Assembly: GCF_019970045.1 (NCBI RefSeq)
Contig: NZ_JAHXYI010000005.1
Coordinates: 372,001-436,000 of the forward strand
Length of the DNA: 64,000 nucleotides
Direction: 5' to 3'
Origin: Chryseobacterium sp. GVT01B
GTDB taxonomy: Bacteria; Bacteroidota; Bacteroidia; Flavobacteriales; Weeksellaceae
Of the stretch, positions 54,633 to 63,813 are shown one piece after another; the stretch's first letter is position 1; each line of letters opens with the position of its first letter. Both the position numbers and the translations under genes were made by a program. The notes under the pieces were generated by a model that was given only the letters and a program-made list of their open reading frames with translations, was not told where the DNA came from and did no database searches.

Positions 54633-56618
54633 CTATCTTTTTCTATCTCCATAGATTCCTTTGATAGGTGAATATTCAATGATATTACTCAATCGCATGG
54701 AAGCCTGTTTCAATAAGGTAATCTTTTTGATGAGCTCGTAGTACTTTACTTCATCAGTATCCCTGTACAGATCCAGCTCTTTATCCGTTTCCGTGATTAA
54801 ATAATCTATATATCTGTATTTATGCAATAAAACATCTCCCTGGATCTGATCTGCCACTTTATCTCCGTAATTGGGAGGATAAATATTTCTGGAAGCCCAG
54901 TTTTCAAGATCATCCAACGGAATCAAAGCATCCACCACCTTTGTAGTAATCTCTTCATCCATAAAAGATACAAAAAAGTTTCCACTTCTGAGCTCATCTT
55001 TCTGAATTCCCTCTCTCACCTGAGTGATAATGATTTCATTGCCTTTGACTAAAAACGTATACTGCTCTTCTTCAAAATGATGAAGAATTTCCTCAATGAC
55101 TGTAATCTGATATTCTTCACCTTGTTCATTTCTACGTTTCAGAATAATATCTCCAAATGCAAGCATGTGCTCGACAAGCTTGTTCTCCATGAACAGTACA
55201 TCAAACAGGAAAGGATCTTCTTTCTCTTTTTCAAGAGGAACAATCTCCATCTTCGGAGCTGCTTTCTCCTTTTGCTGCTGCTGAACATGATGGGTCTGAT
55301 TCTGTGTAATCTGCTTCTGAACATCAAGCTCATTGAAAAGACTTTGCTCAGAAAGTCCGAATTTATTGGAAACCTCTTTAAGGTAAACCTCTCTTTTCAG
55401 CGCATTCTGTACAAAAGAAACAGATTTTACGATATCCCTTATCGCTTCTGCTTTTTTAATAGGGTCATTACCAACATCCCTCAATAGGATTTCCGCTTTG
55501 AAGTCGATGAAATCCATCGCTTCATTTTCGATATACTTTTCTACATATTCCTGCGGATGCTTTCTTGCAAATGAATCCGGATCATCTCCATCAGGGAAAA
55601 GCAGGACACGAATGTTCATTCCTTCAGTCAACAGCATATCGATACTTCGGAAACTGGCTTTGATACCGGCGTTATCACCATCGAAAAGAATGGTTACGTT
55701 TTCCGTAAGCCTTTTAATCAGTTTGATCTGTTCCGTTGTCAAAGACGTTCCGGAACTGGCCACTACATTTTCAATTCCAGACATATGAAGCGAGATCACA
55801 TCCATATATCCTTCCACCAAAAGACAGCCATTCTTTCTTGAAATTGCCTGCTTACTCTGGTTTAATCCATAAAGGACATTAGATTTATGATAGATCTCCG
55901 TTTCCGGGGAATTGAGATATTTCGCTGTTTTGACATTATTTTTAAGAATCCTTGCTCCAAAACCAAGTACCCTTCCTGAAAAACTGTGAATAGGGAAAAT
56001 AACTCTTTCTCTGAAACGGTCTACTCCTGCAGGAGTATTTTCCGGGAAAATAGATAATCCGGACTTCTCAAGAATTTCTTTGTTGTATCCTTTCTCCAGT
56101 GCATATGCAGTAAAAGCATTCTTCTTCTCAGGAGAATATCCCAACTGGAATTTTCTGATAATATCGTCCTTTAATTCTCTCTCTTTAAAATAAGCCAATC
56201 CGATGCTTCTTCCCTCCTGATCATCCCAAAGAATTTTCTGGAAATAAGTATTGGCAACCTCATGAATTTTATATAAAAGATCTTTTTCAGTCTGTGCATG
56301 TTTTGCCTCTTCGGAAATTTCACGCAGATCTTCTTCAATTTCAATTCCGTACTTTTTTGCCGCATGGCGAAGGGCTTCAGGATAGGTAAAGTTCTCAATT
56401 TCCATAAGAAAAGAAATCGCCGTTCCTCCCTTTCCGGTTGAGAAATCTTTCCAGATCTGTTTGCTTGGTGAAACAACAAAACTTGGAGATTTTTCTTCAT
56501 GAAAAGGACTGAGTCCTTTAAAGTTAGACCCTGCTCTCTTCAACTGCACGTACTCACCCACAATCTCTTCAACGCGGATCGTGGAGAATATCTTATCAAT
56601 GGTCTGTTTGGAAATCAT
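54633..56618 (-). CDS. dnaG: DNA primase lacking the zinc-binding cysteines
   Basis: 661 residues. Domain order is normal: an N-terminal CHC2-like domain (1-~100), the TOPRIM catalytic core (VEGYMDVISLHMSG with the catalytic Glu; FDGDNAGIKA) and a C-terminal helicase-binding region. In standard DnaG the first domain binds zinc through CxxH...CxxC. Here it reads SPFH (37-40) and KDFSTG (57-62): only His40 remains, the three Cys are Ser37, Asp58 and Thr61. The flanking motifs (EEKSPSFVVSP, GGTAISFLM) are intact, so the fold is kept without the metal site. Confidence 0.95.
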   Translation of the reverse strand: MISKQTIDKIFSTIRVEEIVGEYVQLKRAGSNFKGLSPFHEEKSPSFVVSPSKQIWKDFSTGKGGTAISFLMEIENFTYPEALRHAAKKYGIEIEEDLREISEEAKHAQTEKDLLYKIHEVANTYFQKILWDDQEGRSIGLAYFKERELKDDIIRKFQLGYSPEKKNAFTAYALEKGYNKEILEKSGLSIFPENTPAGVDRFRERVIFPIHSFSGRVLGFGARILKNNVKTAKYLNSPETEIYHKSNVLYGLNQSKQAISRKNGCLLVEGYMDVISLHMSGIENVVASSGTSLTTEQIKLIKRLTENVTILFDGDNAGIKASFRSIDMLLTEGMNIRVLLFPDGDDPDSFARKHPQEYVEKYIENEAMDFIDFKAEILLRDVGNDPIKKAEAIRDIVKSVSFVQNALKREVYLKEVSNKFGLSEQSLFNELDVQKQITQNQTHHVQQQQKEKAAPKMEIVPLEKEKEDPFLFDVLFMENKLVEHMLAFGDIILKRRNEQGEEYQITVIEEILHHFEEEQYTFLVKGNEIIITQVREGIQKDELRSGNFFVSFMDEEITTKVVDALIPLDDLENWASRNIYPPNYGDKVADQIQGDVLLHKYRYIDYLITETDKELDLYRDTDEVKYYELIKKITLLKQASMRLSNIIEYSPIKGIYGDRKR

Positions 56619-56646
56619 GGTGTAAAATTAAGTAATTTATGGAGAA

Positions 56647-56750
56647 ATTGGAAGAGATTGGGAATTTCGGTACGGGATTCGGGTTGCAAGTTGATAAGTT
56701 TGTGAATATATATGGAATGTGCTGCTTATAACTTCCATCTTCCAGCCTTA
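56647..56750. repeat. Heptamer-containing spacer between dnaG and tsaE
   Basis: CGGGATT, CGGGTTG (56673-56686) and AACTTCC, ATCTTCC, AGCC (56730 on). These are the reverse complements of the words at 48901 and 48821, so both spacers carry members of the same repeat families. Confidence 0.55.
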
Positions 56751-56779
56751 AATTTCTAGCTTAGCAAGTCATAAATCAT

Positions 56780-56787
56780 TATTTTTG
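56780..56787 (+). promoter_or_regulatory. -7 promoter element of tsaE
   Basis: TATTTTTG fits TAnnTTTG, 16 bases before the ATG. Confidence 0.5.
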
Positions 56788-56803
56788 CAAAACAAATTAG
56801 CAT

Positions 56804-57211
56804 ATGCAGTTCAATATCAATACAATCGAAGACTGGCAGGAAGTTGTTGACAGCATCATTCCGGAATTAAAACATAATATTCTTTTATTAAAGGGAAATC
56901 TGGGAGCCGGAAAAACTACTTTCACACAATTTCTGCTTAAAAATATGGGCAGCAAGGATGAAGTCAATTCTCCCACTTATTCTATTGTTAATGAATACAA
57001 TACGGAAAAAGGGAAAGTATACCATTTTGATCTTTACCGCTTAAAAAATATTGAAGAAGTCTATGATATCGGAATTGAAGAATATCTGGACAACTCTTTT
57101 TTATGCATTATCGAGTGGCCGGAAGTATATGAAGAGGAGCTTTACGGTCTCAACTATCACACAATGAGTATTGTGAACACGGGTGAAAACAGAGAAGTTT
57201 CATTCGATTAA
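56804..57211 (+). CDS. tsaE: tRNA threonylcarbamoyladenosine biosynthesis ATPase TsaE
   Basis: 135 residues. P-loop GNLGAGKTT (31-39), the conserved SPTYSIVNEY (59-68), HFDLYRL and CIIEWPE. TsaE works with TsaB and TsaD to place t6A at position 37 of ANN-decoding tRNAs. tsaB/tsaD are not in the window. It is likely monocistronic, since ald has its own box downstream. Confidence 0.94.
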   Translation: MQFNINTIEDWQEVVDSIIPELKHNILLLKGNLGAGKTTFTQFLLKNMGSKDEVNSPTYSIVNEYNTEKGKVYHFDLYRLKNIEEVYDIGIEEYLDNSFLCIIEWPEVYEEELYGLNYHTMSIVNTGENREVSFD

Positions 57212-57219
57212 ATATTATG

Positions 57220-57227
57220 TATCTTTG
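57220..57227 (+). promoter_or_regulatory. -7 promoter element of the ald operon
   Basis: TATCTTTG, exact TAnnTTTG, 51 bases before the ATG. Confidence 0.55.
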
Positions 57228-57278
57228 CTCATAAATTGAGTGTAAATAACAATCTGTAAGACATAATTTAATTTAAGG

Positions 57279-58469
57279 ATGAGTACAAATATTTTTACTC
57301 CTTTCACAGAAGAAGAATTGATGCCGAAAGAGGAAAAATTGGAGGTTATTAAAAAGGGAAAACAGTTCAGTATTGGAATTCCTAAAGAAACCTGTCTCAA
57401 CGAAAGGAGAACCTGCATCACTCCTGACGCCGTACAGGTGTTGGTAGAGCACGGCCATGAGATTATTATAGAATCCGGGTCCGGGGAAGGTTCGTTTTTT
57501 ACAGATTTACAATATTCTGAATCAGGAGCGAAGATCACCAATGATCCTAAAGAGGCTTTCGGACAGGATCTTATTCTGAAGATCAACCCTCCTACTGAAG
57601 ACGAAATTGAGTACATGAAACCTAATACTTATCTGGTTTCAGCACTTCAGATCAACCTGAGAGACAAGGAATATTTCTTAAAGCTTGCAGAGAAAAAAAT
57701 AAACGCCATTGCTTTTGAATTTATTGTTGATGAATACAAACAGCTGGCACTGGTAAGATTAATCGGGGAAATTGCAGGAACCGTTTCTATTTTATATGCT
57801 TCAGAATTATTAGCCTTATCGAACGGCTTAATGCTTGGAGGTATTACAGGAGTAAGACCTGCAGAAGTAGTAATTCTTGGAGCCGGAATTGTAGGTGAAT
57901 TTGCTACAAAAGCAGCAATAGGTTTAGGAGCCAGCGTAAAAGTTTTCGACAACTCTTTATCAAAGCTGAGAAGACTTCATACTATTGTTGACAGTCGGGT
58001 ACCGACTTCTATTATTGATCCTAAAGAACTCAGCAAAAGTTTAAGACGTGCTGATGTGGTGATAGGAGCGCTACCAAGATTGAACATGACGCCTATCGTC
58101 ACTGAAGATATGGTGATGAAAATGAAAAAAGGCAGTGTCATTATCGATATTACCATAGATAACGGTAAAGTTATTGAAACCTCAGAACTCACTACCATGG
58201 AAGATCCATATGTCATCAAACACGGTGTCATTCACTGCGGGCTTCCGAACCTTACTTCAAGAATGCCGAGAACTACAACAAAGGCTATCTCGAATTTCTT
58301 CCTTTCTTATATTTTAAATTATGACGAAGAGGGCGGCTTTGAAAATATGCTGATCCGCAAAAACGAAATGAAGCAGAGCTTATATATGTACAAAGGAAGA
58401 CATACCAAGAAAATCATCTGCGACCGTTTCGGACTTACGTACCACGATATCAATCTTTTAATTTTCTAA
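57279..58469 (+). CDS. ald: Alanine dehydrogenase
   Basis: 396 residues. The N-terminal catalytic domain motif IGIPKETCLNERRTCITPDAV, the NAD-binding GAGIVGEFATKAAIGLGASVKVFD, and the C-terminal catalytic segment place it in the AlaDH/PNT family. It deaminates L-alanine to pyruvate with NAD+, or runs in reverse. Compared with Bacillus Ald (~370) it has an N-terminal extension of ~25 residues. A transhydrogenase-like role is less likely because no beta subunit follows. The stop overlaps the next ATG by one base. Confidence 0.88.
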   Translation: MSTNIFTPFTEEELMPKEEKLEVIKKGKQFSIGIPKETCLNERRTCITPDAVQVLVEHGHEIIIESGSGEGSFFTDLQYSESGAKITNDPKEAFGQDLILKINPPTEDEIEYMKPNTYLVSALQINLRDKEYFLKLAEKKINAIAFEFIVDEYKQLALVRLIGEIAGTVSILYASELLALSNGLMLGGITGVRPAEVVILGAGIVGEFATKAAIGLGASVKVFDNSLSKLRRLHTIVDSRVPTSIIDPKELSKSLRRADVVIGALPRLNMTPIVTEDMVMKMKKGSVIIDITIDNGKVIETSELTTMEDPYVIKHGVIHCGLPNLTSRMPRTTTKAISNFFLSYILNYDEEGGFENMLIRKNEMKQSLYMYKGRHTKKIICDRFGLTYHDINLLIF

Positions 58470-58840
58470 TGAAGAAACTGAAATTTTATGCAATAGGCTT
58501 CGTTCCGGGGCTTTTGATCGTATTTTTTATTTTAAACAAAAAAGGGGCAAGCTGCAGCGGATATTTACCCAACAGCCGTGTTATTGCTGAAAGCCTTTCT
58601 AAAGAGTTCAAATATTCTGACGAGGCTAAGAGCGCAATGGCAGCCTACAAGATTGATGAGAAATTTATAAAAGACAGTATCATTACCAACGGGAAAGTAG
58701 ATTTTGACCGCAGCCATGCACAGAAGAAACCTTGTCCAAGCTATCTTTTAACCTATCCTGAAAAAAATCCGTCTTATGAGATCATTTATGAAAAATGTGA
58801 AGAAACGGTGATGGTAAACAGTCTTAAAAAACTTAAATAG
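58469..58840 (+). CDS. Small membrane-anchored protein, possibly DUF4258-like
   Basis: 123 residues. One N-terminal membrane segment (YAIGFVPGLLIVFFIL, about 7-22), then a small domain with Cys at 29, 89 and 110. The pattern DSIITNGKVDFDRSHAQKKPCPSY resembles the DUF4258-type proteins often found after alanine dehydrogenase in flavobacteria (from memory, moderate certainty). Function unknown. Translationally coupled to ald by TAATG. Confidence 0.65.
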   Translation: MKKLKFYAIGFVPGLLIVFFILNKKGASCSGYLPNSRVIAESLSKEFKYSDEAKSAMAAYKIDEKFIKDSIITNGKVDFDRSHAQKKPCPSYLLTYPEKNPSYEIIYEKCEETVMVNSLKKLK

Positions 58841-58855
58841 TTTTAATACCATAGT

Positions 58856-59629
58856 ATGGGCGGCAATTACTACATGATTCATGACTATCTGATATTCATC
58901 GGAGTTTTTGCCATTTTCCTGTTTCTGACAACCAGTATTTACCTTTTCAGCCAGCATGAGAAACTGAAAAAGAGAAATAGCAAATTATCTGAGACCAATA
59001 AACTTATTGAACAGCGTCTGAATGAAGTCCGTCTGGAACATATTGGTACAAAGCTGAATCCGCATTTGTTTAAAAATATTCTTAATTCGGTGCAGTCTCA
59101 CGCCTATCAGACGTACATGTCACTGGATAAGCTGGCGAATGTGCTGGATTATATTTTATATGAAAGCAACAATAAGTATGTAAGCCCGAAAGAGGAGCTT
59201 AATTTTGCTTTAAGCCTTATTGAAATTAATAAAATAAAAATCAATCCACTTTTTGATTTCAGAATCAAATCAAAGATTAATAAATCTGATGCGCTGTATG
59301 AGGAAAAGGTATTTGCTCCGCTGATTACTGTGGATCTTATTGAAAATGCCTTTAAACATACGGATTTCCTGGCTCAGGACTCTTTTATTTCCATTTATAT
59401 GGAGCTTGAAAATGGTATTTTCACGATGAAAGTAAGTAATAAAGCTTCGTTAAAGAATATTCTGGAAAAGGAAAAAAGCGGTTTTGGAAGCCAATCTTTT
59501 GATCAAAGGCTTAAAATGATCTACAGCACTTACTACCAGCTGGAAAGAAGTTCAAAAAACGGAGTCTTTACGGCGGAATTAAAAATCAATTTAGGAGAAT
59601 TCTATGATAAAATGCGTTATTCTGGATGA
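58856..59629 (+). CDS. Sensor histidine kinase, LytS/YehU type (His_kinase family)
   Basis: 257 residues with a single N-terminal membrane helix (about 11-32) and a coiled coil. The phospho-acceptor is in KLNPHLFKNILNSVQ (His70) and the ATP lid in LIENAFKHTD, with a weak G-box (SGFGSQSFDQRL). There is hardly any periplasmic part, so it senses through the membrane or via another protein. Met7 is an alternative start. Its 3' end overlaps the response-regulator gene by 26 bases. Confidence 0.88.
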   Translation: MGGNYYMIHDYLIFIGVFAIFLFLTTSIYLFSQHEKLKKRNSKLSETNKLIEQRLNEVRLEHIGTKLNPHLFKNILNSVQSHAYQTYMSLDKLANVLDYILYESNNKYVSPKEELNFALSLIEINKIKINPLFDFRIKSKINKSDALYEEKVFAPLITVDLIENAFKHTDFLAQDSFISIYMELENGIFTMKVSNKASLKNILEKEKSGFGSQSFDQRLKMIYSTYYQLERSSKNGVFTAELKINLGEFYDKMRYSG

Positions 59630-60314
59630 TGAATTATTGGCTATTAGCTATTTAAAACTTCTATGTGAGCAGATCGACAATGTAGAAGTGGTAAAAGCAT
59701 TCAATGATCCTAAAATTTTTCTGAACGAAATAGACAGTCTCGACTGCAATCTGTGTATTCTGGATATTGAAATGCCCGGAATGACAGGCCTTCAGGTGGC
59801 TGAGATTATTTCAGGTTCAAAAAAAATTATCTTTACAACAGCTTATAAAGAATATGCAGCCGAAGCTTTCGACCTGAATGTGGTAGATTATGTAAGAAAA
59901 CCTATCAAAAAAGAAAGACTGATGCAGGCTTTCGAAAAAGCTAAGGAACTGGTGGAAGACAGCCCTAAAAAAGCTTTTATCGAATGGAATACCAATATCG
60001 GAAAAACCGTCATATTTACAGAACAGATTTCTTATATTAAAACCTCTGAAATTGACAGCAGGGATAAAGATATCATCTTAAGTGACGGAACAACAATCGT
60101 TCTAAAAAACCTGAATTTTAAAAACCTTCTGGAAATGCTTCCTGCCAAAGATTTTGCCCAGGTCAACAAAAAAGAGATTATTGCTTTATCTTCTATCAAA
60201 GTATTTTCAACCAACGAAATTATTACAACAATTGCCACTGAAGATCATACCTTTCTGAAACTTCAGATTGGTGATGCCTACAAAAATTCCCTGATGGAGC
60301 TATTCGGGAAATAA
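59604..60314 (+). CDS. LytTR-family response regulator
   Basis: 236 residues. The receiver domain (1-~118) has acidic D8/D9, the phosphorylated Asp54 (LDIEMPG) and Lys103 (VRKPI). The C-terminal LytTR DNA-binding domain (about 135-234) has the typical IKTSEIDSRDKDIILSDG start. Partner of the overlapping kinase. Targets are unknown; LytTR proteins bind pairs of short direct repeats. Confidence 0.92.
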   Translation: MIKCVILDDELLAISYLKLLCEQIDNVEVVKAFNDPKIFLNEIDSLDCNLCILDIEMPGMTGLQVAEIISGSKKIIFTTAYKEYAAEAFDLNVVDYVRKPIKKERLMQAFEKAKELVEDSPKKAFIEWNTNIGKTVIFTEQISYIKTSEIDSRDKDIILSDGTTIVLKNLNFKNLLEMLPAKDFAQVNKKEIIALSSIKVFSTNEIITTIATEDHTFLKLQIGDAYKNSLMELFGK

Positions 60315-60395
60315 GCCCTTTTTCAAATTTTTCCGGTTTCGTTACAGAATTACTGCACTTTATTACAACTCCCCTTTTTCGACGTACAATCCATT

Positions 60396-60403
60396 TATTT
60401 TTG
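60396..60403 (+). promoter_or_regulatory. -7 promoter element before the 129-residue secreted protein
   Basis: TATTTTTG fits TAnnTTTG, 22 bases before the ATG. Confidence 0.5.
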
Positions 60404-60425
60404 CACAGAATTAATTGATTTTATA

Positions 60426-60815
60426 ATGAAAAACTGTTTCTATGCTGCAGGACTTCTCATATCCGGCTTGTGTTTTTCCCAAGAGATACCTTCAAAAATA
60501 AAAGTATCTTTTTTTGACGGAATAGCAGTGGCCGGATATGTAGATCATGGTGCTTTTATTAATTTTACCGGACCCAATGTAAGCCTTACCCACCAAAACA
60601 TAAAATTCGTATTGGGAATGCTTCCTTCATTAAGAATTAAAGAAGACCGGTCATCAGGAACAAAAAACAGTCCTATTATGCCTACGCTGGGTGCCGGTCT
60701 TACGATGGTTTATAAAAAAATTGCCCTTCAGATCCCGGCTTACTATAATACCAAAACAGCAGACCAGAACGGCAGCTGGAAAATAGGATTTGGATTCGGA
60801 TATTCATTCAAATAG
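60426..60815 (+). CDS. Small secreted protein, unknown function
   Basis: 129 residues with a signal peptide (ends FSQ19). Short alternating strands and a C-terminal GFGFGYSFK suggest a small beta-barrel or lipocalin-like outer-membrane protein. The family is not recognised. It lies between the two-component operon and a cation antiporter; regulation by either is not evident. Confidence 0.6.
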   Translation: MKNCFYAAGLLISGLCFSQEIPSKIKVSFFDGIAVAGYVDHGAFINFTGPNVSLTHQNIKFVLGMLPSLRIKEDRSSGTKNSPIMPTLGAGLTMVYKKIALQIPAYYNTKTADQNGSWKIGFGFGYSFK

Positions 60816-60911
60816 ATTTTATTACATTTTTTAGAACATTCATTACATTTAAAAAAAAAGAGTATTTAACATAACTATATTCTTATCAACTTTGCATAAA
60901 ATATTGGAATC

Positions 60912-63191
60912 ATGAATTTGGGGAAATACAAAAATTTAATTTTCTACATTACTACCATCGCTGTTTTTTCGTGTCTGATGTATTATTTCATTATTGAAGG
61001 ACAGACTTTGGAAGTAAAAGAAAATATTGTTGCTAAAACCAGCAGCGGTTCTACCTGGGAAAATTTCTTGGAATCATTTAAAACCAATCTTCATCATCCG
61101 CTTGCGTTATTACTGGCGCAAATTGTCACTATCATTATGACGGCAAGACTTTTCGGATGGATTTGTATGAAAATAAAACAGCCCACTGTCATCGGAGAAA
61201 TGATTGCAGGTATTGTGTTGGGGCCATCACTTGTGGGAATGTATTTCCCTGAGTTTTCGGCATTTCTTTTCCCCAAAGAATCATTAGGTAACCTTCAGTT
61301 TCTAAGTCAGATAGGTCTTATTCTTTTCATGTATATTGTTGGAATGGAGCTGGATCTGAGTGTATTAAGAAAAAAAGCTCATGATGCCGTAGTCATCAGC
61401 CATGCAAGTATTATTATCCCTTTTGCTTTGGGAATAGGACTTTCTTATTTTGTTTATCAGGAATTTGCACCGGAAGGTATCCAGTTTACTTCTTTTGCCT
61501 TATTTATAGCTATTTCTATGAGCATTACAGCCTTTCCGGTATTGGCAAGAATCGTACAGGAGAGAAACCTCCAGAAAACCAAACTGGGAACTATTGTTAT
61601 TACCTGTGCAGCTGCCGATGATATTACGGCATGGTGTATTCTTGCAGCCGTAATTGCTATTGTAAAGGCTGGCTCTTTCGCAAGTTCCATCTATGTAATT
61701 ATTATGGCTATTGCTTATGTATTTTTAATGATAAAAATTGTCAGACCATTCCTGAAAAGAATCGGAGACCTTCAGGCAGGAAAAAATACAATCAGCAAAC
61801 CAATGGTCGCTATTTTCTTTCTGACTCTGATTTTATCTGCATATGCTACCGAGGTAATCGGTATTCACGCTTTATTCGGAGCTTTTATGGCAGGAGCTAT
61901 TATGCCTGAGAATACAAAATTCCGTACTCTTTTTATTGATAAAGTAGAGGATGTGGCTTTGGTGCTTCTCCTTCCGTTGTTCTTTGTATTTACCGGACTT
62001 CGTACTCAGATAGGACTTCTGAATGACAGCCATTTATGGATGACGGCAGGATTTATTATTCTGACTGCTGTTCTCGGAAAGTTTGCGGGAAGTGCACTGA
62101 CGGCAAGATTTGTAGGCATTAACTGGAAAGAAAGCTTAACGATTGGAGCTCTGATGAATACAAGAGGTCTTATGGAACTTATCGTACTGAACATCGGATA
62201 TGACCTTGGAGTTTTAAGTCCTGAAATTTTTGCAATGCTTGTGATTATGGCACTCTTTACCACTTTCATGACAGGACCTGCTCTTGATTTCATTAATTTT
62301 ATATTTAAATCTAAGAAAAATCAGGATGAGCCTGCCCACGAAAATGATTCTAAATATCGGGTTCTTCTCTCTTTTGACAAACCGGAATCCGGAAGTACTC
62401 TCTTAAAACTGGCTCACAATTTCACTCATAAAATGAATGGCAATAAAAGCATCACTGCTATGAATATTGCTCCGGTAGATGAAATGCATGCCTATGATAT
62501 CAATGAATATGAGGATTCACAATTTCAAAACGTCATTGAAACCTCTCACGATCTTAATCTGGAAGTAACTACTCTCTTTAAAGCCTCTACCGATATAGAA
62601 AGTGATCTTACCAGCATTACCAATAAAGGACATTATGACCTTCTGCTGATCATGCTTGGAAAATCCATGTATGAAGGAAGTTTATTAGGCCGTTTGCTAG
62701 GCTTTACCACCAAAATCATCAATCCCGAAAAGCTCCTGAATACAGTGAAAGGCAAAGGAAATATATTCAACAATTCTCCTTTTGACGATTTTACCCTTCA
62801 GATTCTGGACAAAACCAATATTCCTGTGGGAATTTTGGTAGAAAAAGACTTTAAAGCGGCGGATAAAGTATTTGTTCCCATCTTTAATCTAAGTGATTTT
62901 TATCTTCTTGAATATGCTAAAAGGCTTATCAATAACAACAATTCACAGGTTATCATTCTGGATGCTGCAGGACAGATCCGAAACAATATTGAGGTGAAGG
63001 AACTTATCAGAAGTATTGAACAGGTAGCTCCTAATCATATTACCCTGTATAATGAAAAGAAGATTGAAAAAGAATTTCTGAACGCTCAGGATCTGATGCT
63101 GATCAGCAGTAAAAGTTGGAAAAATCTGATTGATACAAAAAGTCTTTGGCTTTCTGATATCCCTTCTACATTAATAATTTCAAACCCATAG
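60912..63191 (+). CDS. CPA2-family cation:proton antiporter with cytosolic C-terminal domain
   Basis: 759 residues. An N-terminal helix (about 10-27) precedes a 12-helix Na+/H+ exchanger domain (about 55-460) with the family marks IKQPTVIGEMIAGIVLGPSLVG, SITAFPVLARIVQE and the ion-site CAAADDITAWCILA. The C-terminal ~290 residues form a soluble region that resembles USP-type nucleotide-binding domains. Members move Na+ or K+ against protons for pH and salt homeostasis; the ion cannot be told from sequence. No KefF/TrkA partner is adjacent. Confidence 0.9.
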   Translation: MNLGKYKNLIFYITTIAVFSCLMYYFIIEGQTLEVKENIVAKTSSGSTWENFLESFKTNLHHPLALLLAQIVTIIMTARLFGWICMKIKQPTVIGEMIAGIVLGPSLVGMYFPEFSAFLFPKESLGNLQFLSQIGLILFMYIVGMELDLSVLRKKAHDAVVISHASIIIPFALGIGLSYFVYQEFAPEGIQFTSFALFIAISMSITAFPVLARIVQERNLQKTKLGTIVITCAAADDITAWCILAAVIAIVKAGSFASSIYVIIMAIAYVFLMIKIVRPFLKRIGDLQAGKNTISKPMVAIFFLTLILSAYATEVIGIHALFGAFMAGAIMPENTKFRTLFIDKVEDVALVLLLPLFFVFTGLRTQIGLLNDSHLWMTAGFIILTAVLGKFAGSALTARFVGINWKESLTIGALMNTRGLMELIVLNIGYDLGVLSPEIFAMLVIMALFTTFMTGPALDFINFIFKSKKNQDEPAHENDSKYRVLLSFDKPESGSTLLKLAHNFTHKMNGNKSITAMNIAPVDEMHAYDINEYEDSQFQNVIETSHDLNLEVTTLFKASTDIESDLTSITNKGHYDLLLIMLGKSMYEGSLLGRLLGFTTKIINPEKLLNTVKGKGNIFNNSPFDDFTLQILDKTNIPVGILVEKDFKAADKVFVPIFNLSDFYLLEYAKRLINNNNSQVIILDAAGQIRNNIEVKELIRSIEQVAPNHITLYNEKKIEKEFLNAQDLMLISSKSWKNLIDTKSLWLSDIPSTLIISNP

Positions 63192-63295
63192 CCAAAATAA
63201 CACACCGATATTTCTATTTCTACCAGAAGCTGTAAATATTATTCGTTGTCTGTAAAGAAAAAACGGGTATATTTATAGCTTCAATTTTTTGGGAC

Positions 63296-63793
63296 ATGCT
63301 GATTAACAGTGAAAATGGAGTTATAGAGCTGAAAACCTTTGCTACCACACTTTATAAGGGAATAAGTCTTGATCAGCTGAAGCAGACTGATTTTTATAAA
63401 GAAAAGTATCACAATATGTGGGATGTAAAAACCGGGTATTTTTGGTATTATTTTCAGCATATAGAAATAAAAGGGTATCAGGTATCTTTCAGTTTGTGCT
63501 TTTTCGGAGATCAGCTGGACATTATCCATATGAACACATGGGAAAATGGTGATGCTAAAGACTGGAATGAATGGACAGAGGAAAAAGAAATGAACGTTTT
63601 TCACAGAAACAATACTTTTCTCACCCGGATCCTGGAAATGTCTCCAACCCAAAAAAAGAAAAAACCTTACCCAAGCTGCACCTTCAAATTTCCCTGGGGA
63701 GATATATGGTCGGTCTACGATCCGAGAAGTGCCAGCAGCCTGATGGGAATCAATTTTAATGAAGAGGAAAAAACAAATAAAAATAACTTATAA
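63296..63793 (+). CDS. Hypothetical soluble protein
   Basis: 165 residues, no signal peptide or membrane segment, rich in aromatic residues. It has the pattern of a compact alpha/beta protein (GVIELKTFATTLYKGISLDQLKQTDFY ... FQHIEIKGYQVSFSLCFF) and a basic, Lys-rich tail. The family is not recognised. A similar fold shape is seen in some immunity proteins, but nothing here supports a toxin partner. Next gene 20 bases downstream. Confidence 0.6.
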   Translation: MLINSENGVIELKTFATTLYKGISLDQLKQTDFYKEKYHNMWDVKTGYFWYYFQHIEIKGYQVSFSLCFFGDQLDIIHMNTWENGDAKDWNEWTEEKEMNVFHRNNTFLTRILEMSPTQKKKKPYPSCTFKFPWGDIWSVYDPRSASSLMGINFNEEEKTNKNNL

Positions 63794-63813
63794 CCAAAGA
63801 ACAAGACTTTAAT

